Source of the DNA: Sisyra terminalis
Taxonomy: Eukaryota; Arthropoda; Insecta; Neuroptera; Sisyridae
NCBI GenBank assembly: GCA_958496175.1
Contig: OY292274.1
Coordinates: forward strand, 29,303,482-29,367,481
Length of the DNA stretch: 64,000 bases
Direction: 5' to 3'
Made by a program: the position numbers and the translations under genes. Positions 23,860-35,985 of this stretch are shown here, piece by piece. The notes below the pieces were generated by a model. The model was not told where the DNA came from. It worked only from the letters and a program-made list of their open reading frames with translations, and ran no database searches. Within the stretch, counting starts at the first letter, position 1; each line of letters begins with the position of its first letter.

Positions 23860-24147
23860 TCATATTATTAATAAGTCACATCGAATTTTAAATTTTCTGT
23901 CTTCACTTCTTGGGCAAAAACTACAACTCGTAGTTTTTGGTATATCCTGCTGGTCTTGCTCTACTGCCAATTGAAGGTTCTTCGTTGGAGTGCTATTTCC
24001 ATTATTGATAACTTGGTCAAATAACTCAAAGCCGAGTTGAATGTGCTTGTGGTAATTTACATTGTTGTTTTTCCGTTTTAAAACATTTTCTTTTAGCAAT
24101 TCCGTAGCCAATTCTCGAAGAAATGCTTGTCTTCGGCTACGGTTTCC
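23860..24147 (-). pseudogene. piggyBac-like transposase C-terminal fragment
   Basis: The frame runs SRRQAFLRELATELLKEN (starting upstream of the first Met, at about 24147), then DIPKTTSCSFCPRSEDRKFK and IRCDL before a stop. The C-x-x-C followed by an R-K-rich spacer and another C is the start of the cysteine-rich C-terminal domain of piggyBac-type transposases, which binds the transposon ends. The second half of that domain is cut off by the stop. The N-terminal side is cut exactly where the Helitron begins (24148-24169). The catalytic DDD core is absent. Confidence 0.55.
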
Positions 24148-24168
24148 TCTTATATATAAATCTTAAAG

Positions 24169-25312
24169 TCTTATATATAAATTGACTATCTTGCCGTCCG
24201 TGCGTTCAGAGCTATGCGCATGCGCTCTGTTATCCCCACTTACGCATTCAAAACGATGATAGGGGTAAGTTGACACAGCGCACAGCATTCAAACATGCCT
24301 ATTTGCTCAAACCGGCTATTTACCAAATTTTTTGTTATTTTTGTATTTTTTTCATAACAACTATTTACGTTTGTCAAAATATTATTACTCAAGCACATTA
24401 AATAATTATTTACGCACCCGATGGTACATTTTTTTTTGAATTTAAATTTTGTATTATTTGTAATAAAAGCGCGACAAATAGTTAGCCAGTTGTAAATATT
24501 CGCTTTTAACGGACTTTGATTGATTATTGATAATTTCGATTGTTTATTAAACGTTATCATTTACAAACTTTGCTACCGTTTTTCACTGTTTTAGGGGAGA
24601 AATTTTCAAAAACCCTTTCTTATTATATATCTGCATCTTATAAGGAAAACACTTTCCAAATTTCATCGACACAAATGTTCATTTATGTTTGAAAATACAA
24701 TGTAAAACGAAAAAAAATAATGACCTTCTTTATGTTAGTTAACATGACTAAAAAGCTATTCGATTTCGCACATTTGGACGTTGTACATACAAAATTTTTG
24801 GAAATAGGTGAAAAGCGTGGAAGTAAATTCGAATATTTTATTTATTTTCAATAACAATAATTGGTTTTCAAATTGTTCTAATTACCGAGTTAGTATCGAA
24901 GATTTTATATTTGATTTGACAGTGAAATATATGGCAAAAATTGCTACCTTTTTGCTTTTCAGCCGAATATATAATTACTCCAGATCACAACCATTGGTTC
25001 ATAATAAAATAGATTTTAAAAAGTTAGATTGTTGAAAGACGAACCAAAATTTAAAACCGTCTATTTGGTATAAATACTACATAAGTATTAAACTTTCATA
25101 CTAATTTAGTGAAATGACGTTATTTAAAATGTTGTTATTAAAATGATATAAAAAAATATTTCTTAATATAATTTTAGATACAGTTTTTTTAATTAACAAC
25201 ACTTTGATTATTAAATTTAAAATTTCGATTGTTGATTACCTCTAAATTATCTCATACTAAACATTTTATTGTGATAAAACCTTTAGTTGCGAATGCAACG
25301 GGCAACTACTAG
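24169..25312 (+). mobile_element. Non-autonomous Helitron, ~1.14 kb
   Basis: It starts with TC (TCTTATATATAAATTG) and ends with CTAG before T (25309-25313). A perfect GTTGC-GAAT-GCAAC hairpin lies nine bases upstream of CTAG. These are classic Helitron ends. The first 13 bases of the 5' end also occur at 24148, a short direct duplication. A homologous segment lies at 36950-37740 in the same orientation. Frames at 24240-24560 and 24808-25035 have no recognised domain. Confidence 0.7.
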
Positions 25313-25772
25313 TTATAGTATAAAGTAATAGTTAGAGTAAGAATAATAAAGAATAGTTCATAATAAGAAATTATAATAATATGTTATGATAATGATTAAC
25401 TCAAATATTAGGGACTAAATGATTAATGAAAACCCATATTATTTAAAAAAAAAGACTGACTAATTATGATTAACTTTTTTTTTACGAAAATATGACCTTA
25501 TATGGAAGTTCCGGTGTCGGGCGTAAAAACTAGTTTCAGTCGTACACTAATAATTTTATTTAAATTATGAACTAATATTTACCTTAAATATTTTTAAAAC
25601 TATATGAAATTTTGTAAGTGGTTATGTTAAAATCAATAAACTTTTATTTATATTATTAATATCTGAAAATAAGATGTTTTATTTTGATAACTACTTTGTT
25701 ATGGAGTGCAAGTGTAGCGTACTGAATCCGGTCCTAGAACGGCATCGGACTTAAGTATACCATTTATGGTTA

Positions 25773-28396
25773 TCATATATAAAAATCTCGTGTCACGGTG
25801 TTTGTAGCCAAACTTCTCCGAAACGGCTAGACCGATTTTCATAAAATTTTCTATGTATATTCGGTAGGCATAAGAAGCGGATGTAATGTATATTTCATAC
25901 TTCTAGAAGATTAAGGTGTCCCTCGACATCTTCTTCGAATTTTTACGCCTACTATTATTTACATTTATGGATTATTTGTAACCATCGATGTCTGTGAATT
26001 ATTTTGAAAAACGCTTAAAAACGTATAAATTTTACATTTTTGTTTATTTAATTTGTATTAAAATAATTATATAATTCATATTATAGGAGAGTGTTGTAAG
26101 TCCGCGTCATTTTGGGAATTCATTTTGCATTTATTATGTATCACAACGCAGTGCATACAAAATTGTGAACGATTTATTTTAATTTATAAAAAAAATAGTT
26201 TATTTGTGTTTATTTGAGAACAGGCGATATATATTTGGCTATGTGAAGAACATGAATTTTTAAAATTGATGCCCCAAATATTGAATGACTGCTGTTGCAT
26301 TTTATTTATCGGCATTACAAAATTGTAATGCTTTCAAGTTGCACGGCCTGTCGCTAGGAATCATTGGGATGTGTGAACCCCAACGTCGTCACCTTCATAT
26401 TTTCATTTCAATATTGTTACTTCAAAGACATTGTTCCTTATTTTTTTCACCGCAAATTGGGTGCTATTACAAAAACGTGGTTAGTCTATATGTTCCACAA
26501 CACATTAATGATTACAGATCCGACATTTAATTACAGATTTTGAGGTGGTAATTCAAAGACTTCCAGTAAATTTGAAAATTCTATTTTTATTCTATTCTAT
26601 TCTCAACATCAGCTTGATTAGTAATGGAATCAATCAAGTTGCATGGCATCAATTCGCTAGTTATTTTATTTTAAATCTGAATACTCATTTTGTTGTACCT
26701 AATCAACGTTTTTTGGAGCCAGTATAACATGTTTGCTTAACCAAATATAATTTTTATAATTTTGAGCAAAGACTGGGAACACCATCTCGAAGAGTTCGGT
26801 CTTTAACTTAGTAAAGTGGAAAAAATTTGTAGGGAATGTAATGTATTCAGATGATGCGTCAACAGAAATTTTGCCATTACCAATATCGAGAAATTGTTTG
26901 GAAAACACTTTTTCACATTAGGCGTTCTGTATTTCGAATTGCAGAAGTGGACGACTTCAGACATAAAGGATCGACTTCTGTCTAAAAAATAAATGCTTGC
27001 CTTAAATTATAAAATTTATGGAAATATATGAAGAAACTTCGCCTGGAAGAAAACATAAGAATTGCATTGCTGAACAATCCATCTGCAGAAGATTTATCCT
27101 AGAAATGAATGAATATCGGTAATAGCCGTGTTATTGGTTTGAATTTTTATTCCAGTTAAACTGGTTAAAACGTTACTCTGATGTTTTATAAAAAAAACTA
27201 GGAATTAGGTAAAATTTTTGAATGAGACAAAATTCGAGGAAAATGAAGTTAATATGCTTGATTCGTCGACAAGAACACTGCCATTACCGATATTCAAAAA
27301 TTGTTTGGAAAATGCATTTTGCAACTCATGTTGCCAGCTAAAATTTTTTCACATTATGCCACATATTTTATGATTTTAAGCAGGAATTTATTTTATGGGT
27401 AGTATCTGAACTTAGAATGATTGACACTGTTTGGGAGAAATCGCCAATCAGTAAAATTGCGCTTTCAAAACATACTGAGTCATTGCGTCGAACTTCAAAT
27501 GGTTTCAATGGTTATATGCGTTTTGCAAATAAAAATTACAGACAGTCAGTCAGTCAACAGTACAGACAGACAGTCAATATTAAATTGACATATAAGTGTG
27601 GGCGACGTGAACTGCCAATTACGTAAAATGCCAAGCCTAATTTATTTAAAAACTCATTTTATTCATTTTTTTCCGTGAATTGTTAAGATATGTTAATAGT
27701 TATTCTACTATTCGGAGCGAAGACGAATCTAACAAATCATATATCATCAAAATCAGTCCAGTCATTTGTGTAGCTCTAATTGGTTCAACTACCCCTACTT
27801 TGTTTTATATATTGAAAAAATCTGATTTGCCAAACTTCGTATGTCAATGTAATGGCAAGATGTTTCAATGGAGAGAATCAATCCGAGGGTAACGCATGAA
27901 CCCAAATATATAGCTTCAATATAGGAAATCGACGGCCTAAAGTCTGAATCTGTTAAGTTCACTTTTAAAATTTTTTTTTTTTTTTATTTCAATAGGAAGG
28001 AATAAAAAATTCTATTGAATGACAAACTGATAAATCTCTTTAAATATAGAAATTTCTCAATATATAACATGAATCGGAAATGTGCTTTATGTAGTAACTT
28101 ATGTAGCTTATATTCACTTTTTTTTTCCTTTCTCTGAAAACACTGTTAAAAACAACTTAGCAGCTTAACACTTTAGGCCGACGAAATATGTTGGTTGACT
28201 TGCAATTGAAATAATTGTTTTTTTTTTTATATAATTTTTATTTTCTTTTTATATATTTATTATTCTAATGAAGTATTGAACTTAATTTTATTCATTTTAT
28301 TATTGAAACTTTAAACTAAGTGTAGCTAAAATATTCATTCATAAAACACTACGTTCATTGCGTGTTAGGCAATACGAAGTTTGTTGGGTCGGCTAG
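25773..28396 (+). mobile_element. Helitron-like element, ~2.6 kb
   Basis: Plus-strand ends: TCATATATAAAAATCTCGTG at the left, and an ATTGC/GCAAT hairpin (28357-28373) followed by GGGTCGGCTAG (CTAG 28393-28396) before T. The interior holds a decayed Pif1-type Helitron helicase on the opposite strand (26110-27520). Helitron genes normally run from the TC end to the CTAG end, so either polarity or nesting is unusual here. A CAGT/CAGA microsatellite lies at 27540-27576. Confidence 0.6.
26110..27520 (-). pseudogene. Helitron Pif1-like helicase, decayed and partly duplicated
   Basis: Reading the minus strand from 27520 down: SAILLIGDFSQT (helicase motif GGxxILLxGDFRQTLPV), DTTHKINSCLKS and NMWHNVKKF (INACLKSSNLWRYVKKL), then HELQNAFSKQFLNIGNG. 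After about 220 bases a second copy starts at CLKSSTSAIRNTERLM and FSKQFLDIGNGKISVDASSE, then TFPTNFF, NYKNYIWLSKHVILAPKN, IPMIPSDRPCNLKALQF, and a possible C-terminus LYALR near 26150. So the middle of the domain is present twice, in the same order. Many stops and frameshifts. The Rep nuclease and the Walker A end are not seen. In live elements this enzyme unwinds DNA during rolling-circle transposition. Confidence 0.75.
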
Positions 28397-28714
28397 TCAC
28401 ACCATATAATCCTAACTATTCCCGGTGAGATTTTTCAGGTTGAAATAGTAGTTTTTAATTTATGAAGCATTCAATTCATTTAATCAGGTCTAAGGTTCAT
28501 ATATTTTTCTTTTCTTTTCCTTGAATGCTTCAAACTCTATGATTTCAAAATGGTATCTCGTTTGATCTCAGAAAGTTACCCAAATTACCTTTTCAGTTAG
28601 TTATTTTTTTTCGCACTTCATCTAGTAAAAAATGTGAGAAATAAATAGGTTCAAATGAGTGGTGAAAATTAGCAAATAAAGAAGAAAATTGTAATGCAAA
28701 ATATATATACTTAA
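28397..28714. other. No gene seen
   Basis: AT-rich spacer between the Helitron end and the minus-strand ORF. No clear polyadenylation signal on the minus strand. Confidence 0.5.
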
Positions 28715-28909
28715 TTAAAGTGGCATTTTGGAGTTAGTGCTGGAATTGTAGTAGGTGTATGGAAAATATCCGTAGCACAGGGCATACGCTTTTTGATACA
28801 CTGCGATCAACAGTACAGCGGACAATATGATAAAACCGTTAAGTGTAGTGATGTAACGAATATCCGTTTTCTCACCGTCGTAATGCGAGTATTCAATTTC
28901 TACATACAT
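28715..28909 (-). CDS. Candidate small membrane protein (64 residues)
   Basis: The frame reads MYVEIEYSHYDGEKTDIRYI, then a hydrophobic segment (TLNGFIILSAVLLIAVYQKA, about residues 22-41) and a Tyr-rich tail (CYGYFPYTYYNSS) ending KMPL. The acidic N-terminus followed by a single membrane span suggests an integral membrane protein. The start has the good context CCCAAATG. In-frame stops lie upstream near 28940, so the Met is the first possible. TCAGTC, an insect initiator motif, lies about 100 bases upstream (near 29010). Composition is richer than the flanks. It could instead be the last exon of a spliced gene, but I found no convincing acceptor in frame. Family unknown. Confidence 0.3.
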   Translation of the reverse strand: MYVEIEYSHYDGEKTDIRYITTLNGFIILSAVLLIAVYQKAYALCYGYFPYTYYNSSTNSKMPL

Positions 28910-30572
28910 TTGGGAATGTGAATATTGGATATTGTATCTTTCAATTTAACGGAGGGATGCGACATCGAGAATAAAATATTGGTGTTTTGAAACATTTACG
29001 TAGCTGACTGAAACATTGATTCGAGTGATTCGAAAATTCGAAGAGAATTTTTTTTTTCATTTGCAAAAGCACTTTATTTTTTGTTTTCCACGTTACCTAT
29101 ACCAATCCCAACCAGTATAGATGACAACTAACAAACATATTACAATTTTCTTAAAATCGAAATATTAAATCCTAAAATATTGTTAATCTTAATTGTATCA
29201 GGTATAATGCATTGTTAAAAGCTTCCTCTTTTGTTATCAAATGTATTCACATATATATGTGTATAACTTTTTGCAAATGCAAATGCAAGTAGTAATAAAG
29301 AAAGTATATGCAAGACGTTACAACAATAGTTACGTGTATAGAGAAAGTACCTGTAAGTTGTGATTCTCAGACATTGTTGAGTGACATTTTGAAACTGTAA
29401 GAGCATTTTGACACTTATACGTTTACTATTCTTTTTCTATTCGAAAAGTATTCTCGTCAATTCGTTTTAACCACATAGGAGTTAAAAAAATAGTTAAATA
29501 TGCAATCCTGTACGGTTTCACAAAGTTTCAATTCGATCGTTACAAAAAATATCGTCAGCTCTTCTTTACACTTTTGTTTTGGAACATTTCAGGATTTAAA
29601 ATAATTATATTATTTTTTTGTTTAACTTGTTTCATAAAAAAGCCAATTTTTTTGTTAAAAATGAAAAAAATCAGCACAAAATAGTTCTTAAATCAATTAT
29701 TCAAAAGCCCGAGAGCTAGCAACGTTAAAAAAGAATTTTGGAAAAGCAGATTTTTGAATAAAGTTACTTTATCGGTCTTTCAGTCAGCGTAAGGGCAGTC
29801 TGATTAAATAAATGCAACTTGTACTTGGCAGCAAGTTGGCCGAAAAACTGATGAGTAACTATGAGTATCCAAAAATTAGCTTTCTTGAAATTCTTTTTTT
29901 TCAACTCTTAAACCATAAGAATTAAACATTGAAATTGAAATATTAAGGTAATTTTGGAATTTTTGCAGCTCCAAAAGCACAGTAAATAGAACAACAATAC
30001 TCTTAAATTATTTAAGCTTTAAAATTTCAATTTTTGGTAATGTGTAAAAAAGCTATCATAATGAATTTGAAACAATATTTGCAACAATGAAAAGTTCCGA
30101 TTAGTTGGTAGAAAATACTAAATAAATTTCAAAACTTATTTTCTTGTATGACAACCATTTTGTTTTTTGACATGTTAGAGTTGAGTAGTAATTTGTGTGT
30201 TCAAGACGTTTATTTTTGATTTCTTTTCCTTGTATTGTATTTTCCGCAAGTCAATCTATTGAAGAACTGAAATTTAAAGTATAGTTAATATCCGGCGGAA
30301 ATATTTAAAAATTTTCATTTTTGAACATGGAAAAAATATTTGTGATAATCATTTTTTTGGTGGAATATTTCATTTTAAATTATTGAAATGAACAAAGAAA
30401 AAAAATCATTTTTTTAATGCATTCTGAAGTTTTCCTAGGTCACTATAAAAAAGCTTTGAATATGACTTTAAAACTGCTGGTCCATAAAATATAAATATTA
30501 ATTAAATTTTCCATAATTTTATCTTTTTCTTTTTATGGCTTTCCTCAAATGTTATTTCGAAAATATAAAGGA
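28910..30572. other. No gene seen
   Basis: AT-rich with poly-T and poly-A runs. The frame at 29215-29406 (-) has no supporting feature. Confidence 0.5.
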
Positions 30573-30728
30573 ATGAAGATCAACGATTATGTTCTCGTCG
30601 AATTTGCTCTCATCGCTTCTGATGCTGCGCTCTTTGTTAACGTTGTAATGCTGACCCAATTCATGCGTCGATTTACTCTTCTTTTCACAATCTTTTTCAA
30701 TAGATATTCATTTATGTTATATATATAA
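30573..30728 (+). CDS. Small ORF (51 residues) in a GC-richer patch
   Basis: Begins MKINDYVLVEFALIASDAAL, continues FVNVVMLTQFMRRFTLLFTI and ends MLYI. It is largely hydrophobic, compatible with one or two membrane spans. The first 120 bases are clearly GC-richer and more codon-like than the surrounding sequence, which is what drew attention. No family is recognised and chance is possible. Confidence 0.2.
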   Translation: MKINDYVLVEFALIASDAALFVNVVMLTQFMRRFTLLFTIFFNRYSFMLYI

Positions 30729-31590
30729 ACAATATGTATATTGTATACACTATATACTATGTATACATATATTTATAATTGTGTATAATATATAGGTAAG
30801 TAAAATATGTACTATATAACAGATGTATGTACTTTTCTTACAACATAAAACTACATTAAGCGGGTCTAGTGTACATGTCGAACTACGTTAAACAACGTTT
30901 GATATAGCTGTTTGTTCAAATATTTAACAGGTAATAATAAATTTTCCAACATAATGAAAATGGCTTTTCTTTGTTTTATTAAGTATTTCAATAATATGAA
31001 TCAACAGTCAGTTTATTTGTCTAACATTTTGAATTTTACGTTATCCGATATTAAAACTTTTGTCCCTTTTTAGATACTTAATGTTGATCAATATTTTATT
31101 TTTCATTAAAATATTTATAGTTTTTAATTATAAGTAGCCTCTTTTTTCTGTATGGTTAATGTATATACATAATCTTAGGTATACCTGTTGTACATGAAAT
31201 GGAAACTCATTTATCTCACAACGACTCCTATAACGACCACTCAGGTATATAGATATAAATATTTTACTTTATATAAAGTTAAAATCTTTGATATTTTAAC
31301 CATCACTACTATTGAAAGATAATAACGGTAGACGTTTACGATGGTTCCACGGCGGTATCAATCGAGTTTGAAAATTCCAAATAAGGGAAGAATTTTCGAA
31401 AATTAATAAAGCTGAAATTTTTACATGATATTAAAAAACGGGTAACAATCTTTGACTAGGTATATTCAAAGATAGATTTTTTTTCCAGCTTTTCCGTCCA
31501 AGTAAAACATCGAGTGTCATATTTGCACATTTGTGATTTGTATGCATTTTGCGAAATTCCAAAAAGAATTAACTGTAGTAATAGTAAATA
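30729..31590. other. No gene seen; TATA-rich microsatellite
   Basis: TATA/GTATA-rich from 30718 to 30800. The remainder is AT-rich with no supported frame. Confidence 0.5.
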
Positions 31591-31594
31591 GTTC

Positions 31595-32715
31595 ATGGGA
31601 ATGTTCATTAAATACGTAACACAAAATTTCATTTTTAAGACTCGCTTCCACCCCTTTGTCATTCTGCGTCACTTTTTTTGCGACCCCCTCGTTATAAATA
31701 GTACTCCATGACATATAAACCCACTCGTATAAATATGTGTAAATATAACAAGTTATAAGCTGTTTTGACGAAAATTAAGAAGTTAAAATATTTATAAATT
31801 TTTAAATATAGAACAATTGATTTTTTATCGTAAAAAAAAAATTGAAATAAAAAAAGTCAAGAGAAAAATTTAAGTAAAATAGAAAAAAGTTTGATAAACT
31901 GCGATCATCTTGCCCCCCCCCTTACATCTTTAATAACATCGTCTAAAATTAAGCTTATTTTATAACTGACCCCCCCTGTGTATGTTTAAACTAACAATAA
32001 GTATGGTATATAGTAGTGCACCTCAAGTTTCGGTGAAAATTGACTGAACTGAATGAAAATTTTGATTAATCTTCAATGGAAAAACAATGAAAATTACGTA
32101 CCCTCCTTATACAATTTAATATTATAACAGACGTAAATAGGAAAAATTCGAGATCCATGATAAAAATAGATAGTAAACGAATTAAAATTAAATACAACTG
32201 CCCAGCAATTGTTTTTCTTTTCTAATCGTCTAGCATATACGAGCCTTACCGGGAAAAGCCCACCCATTGAGTATTAAAGCTTAACCCCCAGTTGTGAAGG
32301 AAGTTATAAGCCAGTTAGGCAACAATCGAAGTAATTTCAAATAATGATTTATGAAGTGATTTTTTAATATACGAATATTAAAAGTTGCAGTTTTTGAATA
32401 AATATAACTAAATTATTATACATAAGAAGACAACCATTATTTACGTAGGACAATTTTAGCTATTTTTCGACCCGTCTTCCTCCCTTGGTAAGATTTCGTG
32501 AGGTTTTGCTCGACCTCCTCACTTAATTTCACGTGTGATTTTTTAAAATGCGAACTTGCAATTTAAATGACTTAATCTAATTTACTTAAAAGGACAATTT
32601 TAAAAATGTTTGAAATTTTCTGAGAATATTCTTTCCCCTATGTGAGAATGTGTGAAATTTTGCTTGACACCCCCTCCCTTCTAAACGTCTAATTAATGGA
32701 TGCACTCTAACATGT
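31595..32715. mobile_element. Degenerate MITE-like element with CCCCC-rich interior
   Basis: GGGAATGTTCATTAAATACG at the left and ACGTCTAATTAATGGATGCACTC at the right look like diverged inverted ends. The interior has repeated pyrimidine-rich pieces: GCGACCCCCTCG, CTTGCCCCCCCC, TGACCCCCCC, CGACCTCCTC and GACACCCCCTCCC. A frame on the minus strand (31517-31714) derives from this repeat. Similar GGGG...ATTAATTACGTAA sequences are frequent in insect genomes. The ends are uncertain. Confidence 0.4.
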
Positions 32716-33894
32716 GTTATACAAACCGTGCTTTATTTCCAAGAATTAATCTAAAAACGTTTAATGGAAATCTGAATTCAAATTGGAGGATATCCCACTA
32801 CAATATTAATAAAATAAATGCTACAATAGAGCCTATCTTGTCTTTAAGATAAAGCTTTTTGCATTCCAAATTTCTTTCGTTCATCAGTAAAGACATTTTA
32901 GTATTTAAATTTTCGTTTGGGTAAAATACTTACTCAATTACACCATATATTTTTTCAATAAAGTAGTTTTTCTTGTAGCTATTACACTTATTCTATTGTT
33001 TGGTTGCTTGCTAAAATTTGGAAATTTCAAATTCAAAAAAATTAAAGCTGATTTTGTTCAAATTTTAATTTATTAATTATTATCTTAGAACTTCAAGTCT
33101 CAACTTTAGAATTATCATCAAAGCTATCGTCACATTATCTAAAAAAAGGTATTGAATGTATTGAATGAAAAAATGTGAGGAAAAAATTTGTAAACCAGAA
33201 TAAGTAAAAAATAATCAATTTATTAATGGTATAATCTCGGGAGATATGAACTTACATTGTATATCTGAAAACTATAACTTTACTATAAAACACTTCGAAA
33301 ACTTAGTAATTATAAAAACATTAAATATGATCGAGGTTACTCGTTCAGAAATATAAATTCAATTAGCATGATATTTCGATTTTATTAGTTATTTTACGGT
33401 AAAAAAGGGAATATATTACACAACATTATATAATTTGTCTATATTTTTTATAGATTATAAAACAATTATTTTGTTAACTTGCAGTAATTTGGGTCAATTT
33501 TTTGGTAATTATTTAAGTTCAAGAACAAAGTTTTTTAAGTGAGAGTTTTACATGAATAAGTAAATAGTACATAAAATTTTTGATTTGAACTTATTGTAAA
33601 CTTGGATGAACACTGGAAAAAAATGAACTTATACTTAAATATCTCTTATACCAATTCGAGTAATTTATGAATTACATAAGCAAGGAAATTCTAAAGAGAC
33701 AATAGTTTGGTTTTTTTTAACTAAATGAACGTGATGCTAATTATGTACGCGATTTTTACTTTAGGTGGTACCATCAATCCGGTTCATTCAGATTACTTCA
33801 AATGTACACATTTGATTCGCTTAGAAACAACACAGTTTAAATATACTTTCTCTTCTTATTGAGAATTTTTTGTTTATTTTTCAATATTTATTTT
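32716..33894. other. No gene seen
   Basis: Very AT-rich; no frames of note. Confidence 0.6.
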
Positions 33895-33935
33895 CATACA
33901 ACGCTCGTAAGTTTCCCGACTTCTTCAGGAACTAT
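33895..33935 (-). other. Second copy of the Penelope-type hammerhead-like motif, decayed
   Basis: The minus strand reads AGTTCCTGAAGAAGTCGGG followed by AAAC, identical over about 19 bases to the motif at 4367. The second box GATGAAACG is replaced by TTACGAGCG. It therefore lacks the hammerhead closing box. Confidence 0.4.
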
Positions 33936-35985
33936 AATATTTCTTATTAACACCAATTTAAATGTCATAGTTAAATTAAAAAAGTAAAAATGATAGTGCT
34001 CAAAAAGAAGAGAATATAAATTATTAACTAATTATAATACTTATAATACTTATTAACTACCTAACAAGAAAAAGAGCAATATTTTTTTAAACTTTAGATG
34101 AATACCATCAACTTTAAGATGTTGTTTATCTAAATGTAATTATTTGTAATGAGAAGTTTGAGAATAAATTACGGAAAGTAGCGAGTGAAAAGTATTCAAG
34201 TCAAATTTTTGGTATAAGAACGCGATCTTGGGTAGATTAAGAAAATGAAATTCGAAGATAGTAATGTTGAGTCTAAACAAGAAGTTTTTGATGCGATCAG
34301 ATTAATGCTTTTATTTATTTTATTCGAAGAACAACTGGGATTATAAAATCAGTGCCGATCATTCATAACCATTTTATTATACAATACAACCGCGTTTCCT
34401 ATATATTTTGTGAGTTTTAAAAAAATAGTAAAAAAAAATCGAAGACTTTTTCATTGGCATCAACTCGAAAGTCTTAAAATCTTATAGCTTAAGTTAAGTT
34501 TTTCCGAAATAAATTGTTTTTTTAGACCTGAAATGTCGGAGACGAAATGGATTTTATCGTATGCCCCCCATTACGTGGATATCTAACGCAATAGTAAATT
34601 CACTTGTCGTACATTATGGTGGCATTCGTATCGTCGCAAATTTCGTTCGAAGAAAGTATATTTCTTTATTGAAAAAATACAAGGTTAATTGGATTACTAG
34701 TAATCCGTCTTATCAATAAAAAGCAATCAAATCTCTCGAATTTGACGAAGAAGTTGTCATGCTAATAAAAATCGTATCATTCGGCGGCAATCCTTCAACC
34801 AAAAATCAAATCGACAGCTATCTCAGAACATTTTCAAATGCAGTACATCAATTTATCGCCAGTACTGAAATGTGCTTCTTGCATTTCGCTTTCAACGCGC
34901 TAACTGAATTGGACTTAATCTCGACAAAATGGTACTCGCTGGGAAAAACTTTAGCTTTTTAGTTGGAAAGTAAAATACAAAGTCTGTTAAATATAAATTC
35001 TTCTTTAATTTATACTATACTGCTTATTTATGTGAACACAAAAGAAGTAATAACTAAACAAATAAGCCAGGGGAATTACTTCTTTAAGGTCGTTATATGT
35101 TTCAAGGATTTCGTAAGGATTTTACCATAGACGAGATATTCACGGTTTATGAAGATGAAGAAAACTGTAATATCATTCGATTACTGCATGTTATATTCCT
35201 TTTAGTTAGTGTTCTCAATATCTCTGTCCTTGTATGCAATGTTTCAAGACTATAGTTGGATTATATTTTGATATAAATTTAACGATATTGAATAGGTCTG
35301 CCCTTTGCTTTGGTTTATAAAAATATGTTCTAGTGTTATGCTTGTAAAGTGGTTGATAAAAGATCTTATATTGAACAAGTGAAATAACAATATTGCTCAT
35401 AACGTCAATTGGAGTTTTTTTAGTTAGCGTATAAAGATAAACGAACCTGGATTCCGCTTAGCTTTCAAAGGGTGAACTTAAGGAAAAATATCATTTTAAA
35501 TTTCATTATTTTATGTAGATGATTATAAAAATCATATAAGAAAGTCATATAGTAGAGATACTTGAACTAAGTAGAACGTGGAAATAGGGAAGACGGTATA
35601 TAAGTTTTTTTTTCAAAGAAATGGATCTCTAGGCTCCTCAACAAAACATCATATCAAAAATTACTTTAAAGAGAATTCTCGATGAATATAAGTTTACTTA
35701 CTAGCTTTAACAGTGATGCAAAATGGAGCAATATAAAAATATTATGAAACATCTAATGTCTTCTTGCTTCGAACTTTCATTAAAGTCTTATTTATGTATG
35801 ACGTACATTAAAAATGATATTTTAAAAATAGAACATATAATTAATTTTCCGCTGGCATTTTCCCATTATTGGTTCGTTTTTCCTTCGTTTCGCTTTATGT
35901 AAAATATTTGCCGAGCTTCTTAAAATAATTATTGAGTCTCACATTGTCCCATAATATCATGATCACTCATAAAGATTATTTAATA
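33936..35985. other. No recognised gene; complex patch at 34520-34965
   Basis: 34520-34965 is GC-richer, with a 67-codon plus frame (34759-34962, MLIKIVSFGGNPSTKN onwards) and broken minus frames (EYHFVEIKSNSVSALKAKC). This may be a decayed transposon, but I cannot name it. The rest is AT-rich. Confidence 0.4.

Larger units (their letters stand above)
23392..25521. mobile_element. piggyBac-like relic, split by a Helitron
   Basis: Left end: TTAA (23392-23395), then CCTTTCCGACACGGAGGG and a palindrome GGGGTATCCGACATACCCC about 45 bases in. TTAA plus a CCYTT start is the piggyBac pattern. A possible right end near 25510-25521 shows CCGGTGTCGGGC, an inverse match to the left CCGACACGG, but without an intact TTAA. 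A minus-strand piggyBac transposase C-terminus (23860-24147) lies inside. A Helitron interrupts at 24169-25312, with most of the transposase gone. Confidence 0.5.

Noticed and set aside
26285..26727. Plus-strand frames of 81 and 60 codons
   Set aside because: They are antisense to the decayed Helitron helicase, which has clear motif support.
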